From assembly GCA_963922205.1 (NCBI GenBank), contig CAWUHX010000402.1, positions 124,001 to 188,000 on the forward strand: a stretch of 64,000 nucleotides of DNA, given 5' to 3'. Source of the stretch: Romanomermis culicivorax (lineage: Eukaryota > Nematoda > Enoplea > Mermithida > Mermithidae). The translations under genes and the position numbers were made by a program. A model generated the notes under the pieces. That model had not been told where the DNA came from. It saw only the letters and a list, made by a program, of their open reading frames with translations, and made no database searches. This document shows positions 1 through 11,724 of this stretch, piece by piece; the first letter of the stretch is position 1, and each line of letters begins with the position of its first letter.

Positions 1-1964
1 ATGTTCACAACAAACCGATAAAATCATGCTAATACGTAATACATGATAAATTGTAAAAGCGCCATATTGCTTTTCACTGCCGCTATGAGCATCACAAAGA
101 AAAAATATGCTCATGAAAATAATACACACGATGCCAGTTTTTTCTCGGATTCACTGTAGTAATACATTTACTTTGAAATTGCAGATGCAGCGACAAGAAA
201 AAATTAGATTCAGTTTGAAATTCATTTTTCGGAGAGTAAACAACTTTATACCGAAGAAAAATATGAATTTATTAGAAAACGCATCGATTGGGCAGAAAAA
301 AGAATATACTTGCTTGGATACTTGCTAAGCTAGAAAAAAAGTGGACTTGGTTTAAAAAAGGAAAAAATTCACTTTCGTTATATTGGATTTTCATCCTTTC
401 TCAAAGAAAATTTTCCATGTCTGTGAAAAACTATATTATGCAGCTGAGTGCATTTGGTCTTTCCCCTGGCATCAACCACAGTAAAATTTTGCCATATGAA
501 AATAATATGCAGATGGCTGACTTTAATCAAATCAAAAACTGATCCTCAGTTTTCGCTAATCGCAATGTCAAGATTATTTTCTTCCAGTGCACAAAAAAAC
601 AGTCACTTCAGGAATAGCTAATACCGAGGTTCAAGTTCGAGTTTGAAGCAGACATTTTTATATTTATTTGCTTTAGAGATAAGAAAATTATGCGAAAATG
701 TTGGTGCAACCCGATAGCTCGAGCTGGGAATAATCTTTACGTTGAACTCGCTACAATCCTGATGACCATGACACGACACTGACTTGAGATCGAACCGAGT
801 GACATGTTTGTTCGAAATTATCTTTAGCTCGAGGTTAGACCCCTTTAGTGCGACTGAGCCTTGGTTACAGTCATTGGGCACCATCTGCAAATGAGAGAAC
901 AGGGTAAAACATACAAAAATGCTCCTGATTCAGTCATGCCTATATTAATGATGTGCACCAAATCCCGTTCCCGGTTCTCCCCCACTATACTCGCACTCCC
1001 ACGGCAACAGTACGTCTTTTTTTGAAAGGAGGACGGGTGTGATCGGGATGGGTAAAATTGCTTCCCGTCTGCAATCCCACAAAAAGTGCTCTTTATGCAA
1101 ATTTCAATTTTAATCTAAAAAGTGTGAATGATACTATTCTGTTCAATAGTTAAATAAAGGAGAATAAATTTGTCTATAGCTTGTAATCAGTAGAACTTAT
1201 GGAGTGAATTCTATACGATACGTTATATAAAATGAGTGAATTGAACATATCTTGCACAATCGATTCAGTTCTAAGAAGACTTTGTGCTGTGGCTTTTTTT
1301 CTAAAAAAGTTGAGTGGGATTCTATGTGCCACTTTCCCAAACTTGATTCGTTTTCTTGACACTAAACTCAGTAAAAACGTTCAACGCATTTGAAGCACAC
1401 AAGTGTGAGGGGGGACATGGGGTTCAAACTACCCCAAGAGTTTTGAAACTGAAAAATCTGTAATGAAAAAAAAATTTTTTGGTCAACTTTTTTCATATTT
1501 TTTGTCTCAAAAAACGCCAAAAAAGCAGGGTCCACCCCTGTACCCTCGTCAAAATTTTGGAGATGCACATGTTTGGTTGGAAAGCGTGTTCACGCGCTTA
1601 GCTGCAGAATATACTTTTCCACAGATATGGAAAGTTTTTTTTGACAAAGGATGAGAATCCAATATAACGAAAGTGAATTTTCTCAACTTTTAACCAGGTT
1701 CTCAAAAATCTAGTCCACTCCTTTCTCTAGCTTGGCGACTATCCAAGCAAGTATATTCATTTTTTCTGCACAATCGGGGTATTTTCTAATAAACTAGTCC
1801 ACCTCTTTTTAGTGGGACTCAACCATGCATGAAAACCTTCATAGGATCACATCGAAGTTTTAAATTTAGTCATCTTCACATCAAAGAAACAATAAAAAAA
1901 CAATCTTAAATCTACGAATTCTCACTTTCGGTAAAGGTAAAGATGTGTAAACTGCATAGAACTC

Positions 1965-2598
1965 AAATTACGTTGTAAACAGAGTGTAAAGTGGCCATTT
2001 CTATTGAATTCCCCATGATCAATAAACCCTAAAGCCAAAAAACCCCAGAAATACCTTTGTTTGCACACAGAACAATTTTTTTGCGTGAAGTGACTGTGTC
2101 CATTGAATTCCCCATGGTCAGAAACCTCATCTCCATAAATCGCAGAAATACATTTGTTTACAGTTGAAGTAATTTTGTGTGCAAAGTGATCGCGTCCATT
2201 GAATTCTCTGTGGTAGAAAACATTCCCCTCAAAATAATCACGAAAATACACTTGTTTAGGCCTGAGAAAATTTTTTGCGTGAAGTTAAGCATCCATTGAA
2301 TTCCTCGCGGTCGAAAACTTCTTCCACCAAGAAATCGCGAAAAACGATTTTTTACACCCGGGATAATTTTTCTTGTGTAAATTGGCGCATTCATTGAATT
2401 CCCCGTGGTCCTAAACCCCTTGCCACAAATAATCACGAAAATACGCTTGTTTACACCGGGATCATTTTTCGTGTAAAGTGACCGCATCCATTGAATTCCC
2501 GATGGTCGAAAACCACTTCGTTCAAAAAGTCAAGGGAGTACATGATTTTTTTGTGTTAAGTAAACCGCGTCCATTGAATTCCCCATCATCGAAAACTC
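1965..2598 (+). repeat. ~97-bp minisatellite inside copy A (about 6.5 units)
   Basis: Units recur at about 2004, 2104, 2199, 2294, 2395, 2490 and 2574, marked by TTGAATTCC. Each unit also carries TTTACAC and, about 15-20 bases later, GTGTAAA, which can pair as a short hairpin. Several open frames on the minus strand here are by-products of the repeat period. Confidence 0.85.
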
Positions 2599-2601
2599 TT
2601 A

Positions 2602-2964
2602 AGGCCCATCTATACTTTTTTCACTAAAAAACATACGCAAGCGATTTGCTCTTCAATTATTGGGGCAATTTCAGTATATAATTCATTGCAAGGTAGATAT
2701 TGAAATTTCCGATCGAAAGATACCCAACACCTTCAACAAGTATCTACTGAGCGCTTCAAGTCCAGCTTTGACGCAAGGAACGTAAGAAATGCAAGATGCT
2801 TACAAAATATTCCGCCACACTATGCAATTTTTTTCCAAAATAAACTTCACTGGATAGAACTCGTCAAGATCTTTCTTGCGCACAGAGAAAATGTGGGATT
2901 CGTTCGATTTTGATCTTTGCAATCACTTGCGACAGATTTTCGAGAAAAAAGTATAGATAGGCCT
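2602..2964. mobile_element. MITE, PIF/Harbinger-like, inserted at the end of the minisatellite
   Basis: The ends are inverted repeats: the left end reads AGGCCCATCTATACTTTTTT and the right end, reverse complemented, AGGCCTATCTATACTTTTTT (one mismatch in 20). The element-free sequence at 28527-28545 shows that these 363 bp are an insertion. The flanking triplets are TTA and TCA, compatible with a decayed 3-bp TWA duplication. There is no transposase. Confidence 0.7.
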
Positions 2965-3454
2965 TCAGACTCAAAAAATCCCAATGAAGCTAGTGGTTCA
3001 ATTGAAACTGCGAAAAGTTCTGGCACCGTAGTGCATTGCGCTGCAAAAAATTATTTTTTTTGAAGCCGTAAGTATTATGTAACAAAATTGCCGAATTTCG
3101 CGGACTTAACTCGAAAAAATGTTGGATTGCTTTGCAGTTTCATCAATTGTTTGTAAATTTTTTGGATTTTCCTGTGTTTAGAGGCTCATTCGAAAATGTG
3201 TGGAGTACAGTCAGTAAATAACTGTAGTCAATAAGCAAAATTTTCGGTTAAGCACTAAACAGACTAACTGATACTTTTGTAAAATAACCTTGTCAAATGG
3301 TCAGAATTTCTCGAGTAGCGTATTTGGAGTCGATTAATAATTTTAAAAAACAGTATTGTCATCAAAATTAATAAAACAAGGCTCTTACCATGGAATTTTT
3401 TACTCGAAAAAAATTGTAGGGGAGAGCTTGTTGAGTATTCGCAAATTCCAATTC

Positions 3455-3703
3455 TATAGTCCGTTTTTCTTGAAATGTTCCTAAATAATGAATAAGGAAA
3501 GCAAGTAGTATTTCAGATGTTCACGATTTTCTCTTAAACAATACATCATATAGGACTGGAAATTTGTGAGCATACTGGCCTAACCTTCGACAATTTTCTG
3601 AGCAAAAAATTCTACACTAAGAGCCCTATGTAAACGATTTTGAGAAAGATACTGATTTGTGTCACTTTTCTATTTGGAAGCACTTTATAAAAAACAGACT
3701 ATA
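3455..3703. mobile_element. MITE with TATAGTC(T/C)G ends
   Basis: It starts TATAGTCCGTTTTTC and ends AAAAACAGACTATA. Close relatives lie at 46187-46434 and 29990-30234, and partial reversed ones near 36830-37023 and 57857-58032. The copies share the internal landmark GAAATTTGTGAGC or GAAAACCTGTGAGC. The TA at each edge could be a Tc1/mariner-type TA duplication, but TA-rich ends make this ambiguous. Confidence 0.7.
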
Positions 3704-3859
3704 CGTAACTATTGGTGTAACAGAAAATCATAAAAATATGAAATAGTCAATGTTGTCCACCTTTATTTTTATAACTGTACACGCCAAGAAAAATGGACGG
3801 TAGATATTGAAGCAGATGTCACGTGCCAATCAAATCCCAACGTCACTGATTCCCATCAT

Positions 3860-4240
3860 GCTGATATTTTATTCTTATTAATCGTTCACCATTTTTATTT
3901 CATGATTTTTCATCATTTACTTTTATTTCGTTTCATTTATTATTTCGCACATGCATTTTTCTGTTTTGTTTCATTGTATTTCATTCATTTGGTTTCTTTT
4001 GCATGCAGGCTACGGTACGCCCTTTAGCTAAAAACTTTGGCCAAGCGAGCTCCACGAGCTCATGGCTATTTTGGATGCATTCCATGCCCCTCTTATCAGT
4101 AGTCACTAAAGTCGGCCTCAGTGCTAAATGTACTTGAGCTGGGAAAATGTCTATGTGACCATAGGCATCTTCTGCATCGTTTTCTTCTGCAGAAGTTAGC
4201 TTGGGCGTTGTGAGCTCTGCCCATGCTGTACTTTATTCGA
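3860..4240 (+). repeat. Dispersed repeat: T-rich tract plus conserved block
   Basis: A pyrimidine-rich tract (3860-4005) is followed by about 200 bp that match 20330-20600 in reverse complement. Shared landmarks are TGTGACCATAGGCATCTTC, GAGCTC..GAGCTCATGG and CTCTTATCAGT. The order of T-rich tract and conserved block is the same in both copies. No coding content or terminal repeats are visible. Confidence 0.65.
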
Positions 4241-4319
4241 CAAGGTCCTTTGAAAGACATGTTACGCTAGTTTTTCCCTCATTTTTGAGTTCATCCCATT
4301 TTCGTCTTGTTTTAGCCCT

Positions 4320-5060
4320 CGCATCCGCCACCGTATTAAATTTACATATTTTATTATTCAACATCGCCTTTGCCGCCTAATTTACAGAAACTTTTGCCCG
4401 TTGCCTATTGTGCCAGGTCTATTGCCCCCGTCTTACATTTTCGAATAAAAGAGTCACCCTTGGCCTCCAGTGTTCCAACATTTGGGAAGTTGAGCCCGAT
4501 CCACCCCCTTCCTGTTCATCAGGCAAACCATCAACCCAGGGACCCCATCGCCCGTTCATTGAAACGTTTGTTGAAGCTGCACTAGGTGAGTCTTACCACT
4601 GAGTTATTGTTGTGGGTATTTTTGGGGAACCCTTTCTAAGTCGGTATTTCCCCTGAGTTTTTCCTCAACTAAAAGGGCTCTTGTTCCCCTCGGGTTAGGG
4701 CTAAAAAGGGATCTTTTGGTTCACAATCGCGTCCCCAATTCGGGTCATTTTTTGGATGACCTTGTCCATCTTTCATACTGGATGAAACCAGGGATTGTCA
4801 CCCCTAACCTGGCTGGTTTGTCTATTATTCTACAGTAGTAACCCCAGAGCAGCACCAGAGTACCTATAGTTTCTCCTATAGTCAGTACTAGCCGGGTTAG
4901 GTTCCCAAAGTAGAAAAGCCTTCCAACGGGGTCACAGCATGCCACTCACTGTGACATGGTCATCTTTTTCTAGCAATATGGCATGGGTTTTTCCATCAAT
5001 GTGACAAACCCACATTTTTCTATAAATGTGGTTACTGCTTTACAACAATGTGACACAGAT
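4320..5060. other. Non-repetitive stretch of higher GC, no gene recognised
   Basis: Base composition differs from the surroundings, with many C and G doublets such as CCTCGGGTTAGGG. Two overlapping short frames (4370-4602) and one minus-strand frame (4745-4945) are open but match no family I recognise and lack supporting splice sites. It may be a fragment of an old retroelement or an untranslated region. The bases on either side are ordinary AT-rich DNA. Confidence 0.3.
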
Positions 5061-5276
5061 CTATACAAATCAAAAGTACAAAAACATTATTTTTCTGTGA
5101 CCTTGACCTATTACCTAATGAAATATGAGTATAATGCTTTCCATTCCCTGAAAATTTCACACTAAGTTAAGCAGACTTTTTTGATTACCGCTGTGACTGT
5201 CAACTCAAATAAATGACTCCAAACATTTCGAGACAAAAAAAAATTTTTTCCTATCTACTGTTTCTTACAAAATGAT

Positions 5277-6880
5277 TAAGACACGATTTCTGAGAGATTC
5301 TACTTTCCCTATGGTAAGTTGAAAATTAATCATACCTCAAAATCAGATATTTTGGGTAGTTTCGCGCGCTGAGTTTCATGGTAACACTCGTTTTGCTTGT
5401 AAACGAAAATTCGCGTCGCTACAGTATGCCAAAGTTTGAAAATTGACGATTTTTTGGGATTTTTCAGTGGTCTTGCTAGCCAAGCGATATTTCGAGATCC
5501 GTTTGATCTTATTTGATGAATGAATATTCATTTTATAAAAGAGAGAATAAGCTCTCTTCTGATGTAACATTTACAGTAAATAATTGCATATTACACTTTT
5601 TATTAGAGTTTAAAGTGTCAAAAACGAGCCGTCAAAATTGAAAAAAAATTTGTTTATGGGCACTCCCGAGCACCTTTCCATCGGAAGCCGCAGAATTTTA
5701 TTTTCTTACATTGTAGCTCATGCACTTTTACTGCATTGGTTAAATTTTCATCAAAATTTTTGTACCGTTTTGGGAGCTGCAGTGCTCTGAAGAAGGCATA
5801 CTCATGAAAATTTCATAGAAATCATTGTATTTGCCAGGTGGCCCTTGTCTACTCCTTGTGATATATTAATTACCTATACTGTAGAATTATCAAATAACTA
5901 ACAGACTATAGTTTGATGTATTAATTTTTTCGCAAGCAAACATTTTACACTCTGCAAGAAAGTTTGAACAGTCAAAAACTAGAAGCAAAAATTAAGAAAA
6001 ATGCTAAATAGAGGCACCCCGAGCACTTTCACCTACCATGCTGCAGAATTTTATCTTTTTATCTTTTTCTTTTGTTCACACATTCCTACAGTAGATATGA
6101 AAGCAGGATTGTGATTCGAATACCCCTTGAAGAGCTACATAGATCCTAAGAAAGCAAAATCCTGAAAATTGTTCAAAACTCAAATTTTTTTGCATTTTTG
6201 TGTTTTTATGGAATAAGTTCATTATATCAATACTGGAACCGGAAAATACATTAAAAAGGCCACAACTTTTCACACATGTTGTAGAAAAACAGTGATTTAT
6301 GATTTTAACTGCATTTTCATCTACTTGATAAATTTTGTTTAATTCTGTTGAGTCACTGATCTAAAAGGATGATAGAAGCACCTCTATGTCCAATCAATTT
6401 TCACTAAACTGATTCAAGTCACTTATCTAAAAAGATGATACAAGCACCTGCCTAATCAAACCTCACAAAGTCTATGTCATTCACCTGAAAAAGATTAATC
6501 ATGACACTCGCTGTGTGAATTGTTGCAGTAATCTTCAGATCAGAACTAAGCAGAATAAATTTTGTGTCTGTGTCTGATCTAAACATATTTGAGTGAAATG
6601 ATAAAAAGACTAGCGCCGACCATAGATGAACGGCCATCATATAAGGAAATTGTCTTTTAATCTTACAGCAATGTGCACTGTACCAAAGATGTAGCGTACC
6701 CTGAAAGAAGCAACATAAGTATAGGAACGCCAGCCTTAAAATCAACAGGGTCTCTGCAAATTCGGAAAAACATGCAAAAATAGGCAAAAACCTTCCTGGA
6801 ATCTCAAAAATTGTTGGGCCCAAAATCTGGATATTTTGTATGTGTGATCAGGGCCAAGTTTCATCAGTAAATTTATGAGG
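5277..6880 (+). repeat. Left arm of a large inverted repeat
   Basis: From about 5277 to 6540 this arm is nearly continuous with the reverse complement of about 8690-9910; 6640-6880 pairs with about 7555-7790. Landmarks include AATATTCATTTTATAAAAG, CCCGAGCACCTTTCC and CCAGGTGGCCCTTGTCTAC, each found inverted in the right arm. A block of about 70 bp is tandemly duplicated near 6345-6450 in this arm only. No open frame of recognised function is present. Confidence 0.85.
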
Positions 6881-7274
6881 AAGTTTTAACAGGTTACTCT
6901 GGATGAGACGATAGTAATCCAAACTTCGATTAAAATCTTTCCTTAGTACTCCACTCGTAATCAGCCTAATTTAAAAATGAAGTTATAAAAAATATTGTTG
7001 ACCATGAGTGCTGCCAATATGCTGAAAAGATGGTGCAGAATCTACGAACCAGAAGTACAGCACCTTCAAACAGACGAAATTTTCTCTACCACTCGAGTCC
7101 TTATTCAAGTTATCCGAACCATTTGCTGTGGGACTAATAACCCAATGTCAAAATTTTACAATAACATCAACATTATATCAGTGAAATAGTGTATATTCTC
7201 CTTTTGATGTGGATCGAGTGGCAATAGCTTGGTTTCCAAATTTTCCTAGGGCAAAAGTTTTACGCAATGACATT

Positions 7275-7530
7275 CAGACATGTACGGCAACAATTTTTCA
7301 GGGGGGAGGGTCCATTGACATTTTTCCAGGGTTATATGGGGGTGGGCGAGCAAAAAAAACAAAAAAAAGTTCTGCAAGCCTGTTTTTCATACAAAGTATG
7401 CACAAAAATAATCAAAAAAGCTGTCTTGGAAAAAGTTCAGGGGGTGTCTGACAATTTTTTTGGCCAGGGGGGGGGTGGCCAGGGTGTCAGATATGGTGGT
7501 TTACCCCCTAGCCCCCTATGTGCATGTATG
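7275..7530. mobile_element. hAT-like MITE (CATACATGCAC family) in the loop of the inverted repeat
   Basis: The ends are CAGACATGTAC on the left and GTGCATGTATG on the right. They are flanked by ATGACATT (7267-7274) and ATGACATC (7531-7538), a 7/8 match for an 8-bp target duplication. The interior has G runs and no gene. It lies in the spacer between the two large inverted arms, so it inserted after that structure formed or into its loop. Confidence 0.75.
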
Positions 7531-7554
7531 ATGACATCCTCATATCATTGACAG

Positions 7555-9910
7555 TTCACTGATGAAGCTCGGCCCCATGAACACCTACAAAATATCTAGA
7601 TTTTAGGCTCAACAGTTCTCGAGATTCAGGGGGATGTCGCTGCCTATTTTTACATGTTTTTTCACATTTGCAGAAACTCTGTTGACTCTAAGGCCCGGAT
7701 TTCTATACTTATATTGCTTGTTTCAGGGTACCCTACATCTTTGGTACAGTGCAGTTTATTTTAGGATCATAATTAATTTTTCTTAAATGATGGCACCCCC
7801 TATAATGCCAACGTGCTGCTAACAATCAATTGAAAGTCGATGAAGTTGAGAAATGGTCTCTTACAGTTCATATTGCAGTAAATTTTAGATCAGAATTGAG
7901 CCGAATACATCCCTCAAGTTTGTCTGATGAAAAAATATGAAAAAAATGAAAAGAACGTATCCAGCAAAGTGTCAGTGCATTCTTTTTGAAATGATCAAAG
8001 CAGGGTTGGCGCCAAAATTTTGTTCAAAGTTATGGAAGACTCATTAAGTCTATTCAATAAATTTTTCCTTCTCGATACGGACTCCTCGACAATCACCCTT
8101 TCTATTCTAACCATTTCAAAATTTTTTAAATTGATTTCATAATCTCTAGTAAGGTGCTGTCTGCCTGAACTGTGACCACTGCTTCGATCATTTCTAACTA
8201 AATGGAGTGTAATAGTAGACCAGGTAACAGGAAACTATTGCCAGATCATGATCCGATCTTTCATGACATATCAACCTGACCAACTATTTTTTACTTTATA
8301 TTAAGATAGATGCCAATTTATTGTGTCAGCAAATACAGTGAATCCCTAAACATAAAGAAAACAAAAATTTAATTCATTTGTGTCGATTCTCGTATGTATG
8401 TATGACAGTCTGACTAAAAAGAAATTACCAACTGCAATTGGAAAATATTTTAGTTTTCAGTGAACAATTTGCTGCTTATGTTAGCTGTGCAATGCTATTG
8501 GTAATTACAATATATTTCCATCTCCAAAGTTTTGTAGATAAAAAACACAAAGTACTCATAAGCTTTCTAAGAAAAAATTTTCGAAGATTTGCTGTATGAG
8601 TAGAAAAAAAATCATCGGTGCTGATTTAGATTAACGATTCAAACCTTGAAGATGGATCATGTCCCTACATGTATATGACAAACGTAAAATGACTCGCAAA
8701 TACAGATATCAAACTGCTATTCACACAGTGGGCTTTATGATTTTTTTTCAGGTGAATGACATAGACTATGTGAGGTTTGATTTGGCGTGGGGGGCTTGTA
8801 TCATCCTTTTAGATCAGTTACTCAAAGGAATTGAACAAAATTTATCAAGCAGATGATAATGCAGTTAAAATCATACATCACTGTTTTGCTACAACGTGTC
8901 CAAGAGGTTGTGGCCTTTTTAATGTATTTTCTGGTTCCAGTATTCAAATAATGAACCAACTCCATGAAAACACAAAAGTGCCAAAAACAGTTTATTGATT
9001 TTTGAACAATTTTCAGAATTTTGCTTTCTTTGGATCTATGTAGCTCTTCAAGGGGTATTCGAATCACAATGCTGCTTTCATATCTACTCTAGGAACGTGT
9101 GAACAAAAGAAAAAAATAAAAAGATAAAATTCTGCAGCATAGTAGGTGAAAGTGCTCGGGGTGCCCCTATTTAGCATTTTTCTTAATTTTTGCTTCTAGT
9201 TTTTGACTGTTCAAACTTTCTTGCAGAGTGTAAAATGTTTGCTTGCGAAAAAATTAATACATCAAACTATAGTCTGTTAGTTATTTGATAATTCTACAGT
9301 ATAGGTAATTAATATATCACAAGGAGTAGACAAGGGCCACCTGGCAAATACAATGATTTCTATGAAATTTTCATGAGTATGCCTTCTTCAGAGCACTGCA
9401 GCTCCCAAAACGGTACAAAAATTTTGATGAAAATTTAACCAATGCAGTAAAAGTGCATGAGCTACAATATAAGAAAATAAAATTCTGCGGCTTCCGATGG
9501 AAAGGTGCTCGGGAGTGCCCATAAACAAATTTTTTTCAATTTTGACGGCTCGATTTTGACACTTTAAACTCTAATAAAAAGTGTAATATACAATTCTTTA
9601 CTGTAAATGTTACATCAGAAGAGAGCTTATTTTCTCCTTTATAAAATGAATATTCATTCATCAAATAAGATCAAACCGATCTCGAAATAACGCTTGGCTA
9701 GCAAGACCACTGAAAAATCCCAAAAAATCGTCAATTTTCAAACTTTGGCATACTCTAGCGGCGCGAACTTTCGCTTACAAGCAAAACGAATGTTACCATT
9801 AAATCAGCGCGCGAAACTACCCAAAATATCTGATTTTCAGGTATGATTAATTTTTAACTTATCATAGGCCTATGTAAAAAAAGGTAGAATCTCTCAGAAA
9901 TCGTGTCTTA
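7555..9910 (-). repeat. Right arm of the large inverted repeat
   Basis: This is the mirror of 5277-6880, interrupted by about 900 bp (about 7790-8690) that the left arm lacks. Part of that extra block (about 7873-8015) resembles left-arm sequence 6525-6620 in direct orientation. Another part (about 8010-8230) is a separate dispersed repeat shared with 25617-25830. The outer end falls at TCGTGTCTTA near 9910. Confidence 0.8.
8010..8230 (+). repeat. Dispersed repeat shared with 25617-25830
   Basis: Both copies carry CTATTCAATAAATTTTT, then a GATACGGACTCCT or GATACAGACTCCT motif, then ATCAC and a diverged continuation. The two copies are in direct orientation. One lies inside the inverted-repeat structure and the other in an intron of the acetylcholinesterase gene. 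Confidence 0.6.
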
Positions 9911-10169
9911 AAAACTAAAATAAACACACCATATACGCGGCTCACGTGAAACATGGATTTTTTTAAATCGGAAGGGTAAAGTTCAGGTAATCAGTTTGAA
10001 TATTCTTCGACTCTGGAATAGTGTTTACCACCGACAAAGTAGAATCAAGTTACCAAAACGATTCTAGTGTCAGGAACGTACACAACGTTTACTGTATAAT
10101 TGTTTTTATTGGCTGATTCTGCTAAAGAAAAAATAACATGGCATCGTACGTTTCTATCTCCTTCCCAGT

Positions 10170-10420
10170 CCTTACACATGGGGCGTTTATTGGAGTGGGG
10201 GGCGCTCAACTTGATCGAATCCTATATCCAAATGTCAGGATACCTGAACTCGAAAATTTTTTTAAAAAACGGCTTTTTTTGCGGAAAATTGTCGATATTT
10301 TTGACTTTTTTGGGATTTTTGGTGACTCCTCCAAAGTTTTTTAGGATTTCGGCTTCGGCACCCGTACCCTTAAATTTTTTGTCTCCCCCCATATGGTCAG
10401 ATCTCACTTGTAATTTGATT
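10170..10420. mobile_element. Possible decayed relative of the CATACCTGTA MITE family
   Basis: The right part (GGTCAGATCTCACTTGTAAT) resembles the GGTC(A/G)GACCTCTTACAGGTA end of the family, and the middle has the same AAATTTTTTT/CTTTTTTGG texture with C-rich patches. The left end and a target duplication could not be found. Confidence 0.3.
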
Positions 10421-10512
10421 CGAGGAAAATCCCGTCTCAAAAATTTCAATTTGCATGCAATTCTCTCACCAACTTTCGATTCACGCTGATAGGCCTTAAC
10501 CCTTTCCTCCTA

Positions 10513-10761
10513 CATACCTGTAATTGGCATACCTGTACTTGGGGGGGGGGGGACCCCCCCCCCCAACTTGGCCAACCATGTACCCAACGTCACCTAACCC
10601 CCCTCCCCCCACAGTTTGGAAAAAATTTAAAAAATTTGCAAAAAAGTATGTTTTTTGGCTTTTTTTGGGAAAAATTTCGATTTTTTTCGGCCCCCTCTCC
10701 CATAATTTTGGATTTACCCCCCCCCCCCCCCCTTCAACTGGTCGGACCTCTTACAGGTATG
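10513..10761. mobile_element. hAT-like MITE, CATACCTGTA family
   Basis: It begins CATACCTGTA and ends TACAGGTATG. It is flanked by a perfect 8-bp duplication TCCTCCTA (10505-10512 and 10762-10769). Just inside the left end, 12 G are followed by A and 11 C; a further C run sits near the right end. The terminal motif occurs twice at the left (10513 and 10528). The open frame across it is a by-product of low-complexity sequence. Confidence 0.88.
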
Positions 10762-11469
10762 TCCTCCTACCAGTATAGCGTAAAATATCAAATGTTCGGT
10801 CGTTAATGACATTTTTTTGATCTAAAATCGATTAAGGAGGTGTGATTTTCTGACGCATGCGTTGAAAAAGTCATTTTAAATTATAAATCATCAATCTCGG
10901 GATGCGAAATAGCCCTTGTACTTGTACCTTACCTTTTTCGTACTTTTTTGCGCAATTATGTATGGATGGATTTTTGACTGCAAATGGTCAACTTCGTAGT
11001 ATTGGTTCTTTTGTTTTGTTACTACTGCTCAACGTAAAAGTCTCTCAACTAAATCAGTCGATCTTCTATTTTCACATGAATATCTGAGCCTGACGCCGAT
11101 AAAAAAGGCAGCAGAGCTATGCTGCATTTTAATGTCTAGGAACTGAACTAGGTATATTGGTGTTTTGTTTTTCCCAGTTTTAGTGTCATGCAAATTAATG
11201 ACGGTCAAACGAATAGTACTTCCAGCCAGCCCGCAAAGGGTCTGCGACTTTTTCGTCATACTTTTGGCACGTGATCATCATTCATCATTATTTTAATGAA
11301 TATCTGCGTGAAACGGAAAAGAAATTGTCGCTTAATTTTGTGGCGCCCATTTTTCTTTTGACCTTCGAATCTACTCAGTATCTTCACAGATATCGATTGA
11401 AAATTTATGATTATGCCCACATAATTATACTTCAGTACTTATTTTGCAGATTAATTAGGTTATTAGACC

Positions 11470-11724
11470 ATGAGCTTATCCGCTATCTCGGAATTGCGAA
11501 CGGCTGTCGATTTTACGGACGAAAACGTAGCCGGATTACGGATGCCGTATACGAGCTTCGAAAATCGATTAAAAAATCAGCAGAGTGCTTCGATGAACGG
11601 TGTCGGGCAAGGGCAGCAAAACCTGGAATCGTTGTTCGACCCAGTTCCGAAACGATGCATCGACATTTCTTTGGCTAGATCTACTAAACCGAAAAGCATC
11701 GCTGCTAAATTGGCTAAATTGAAA
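11470..11724 (+). CDS. NADAR gene exon 1
   Basis: It encodes 85 residues ending in a basic KSIAAKLAKLK stretch. The donor is GTAACT. Reading through the donor adds a short tail and a stop at 11769. Confidence 0.8.

Larger units (their letters stand above)
1..3170 (+). repeat. Composite dispersed repeat, copy A (cut by the window start)
   Basis: This is one of four copies of a large repeat in the window; the others are near 27.2-29.0, 34.4-35.9 and 38.6-42.0 kb, the last inverted. In order it holds an arm of about 220 bp (about 250-480), a spacer of about 1.1 kb, the same arm inverted (about 1575-1805), a linker, a ~97-bp minisatellite, and a tail that resembles 28540-28650. The spacer matches 41185-41480 in reverse complement. 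The tail stops near 3140, while copies B to D run on to an end with GCGCCACCTATGA, so copy A is truncated there. No protein-coding capacity is visible. The transposon class is unknown. Confidence 0.75.

Noticed and set aside
1922..2487. Minus-strand frames with repeated FTQK and RIFVI motifs (also near 28, 35 and 39.5 kb)
   Set aside because: They result from the ~97-bp repeat period, which is not a multiple of three, and have no start or splice context.
10524..10778. Gly/Pro-rich frames across the G/C homopolymers here and near 48 and 50 kb
   Set aside because: They lie entirely inside MITEs with confirmed target duplications.
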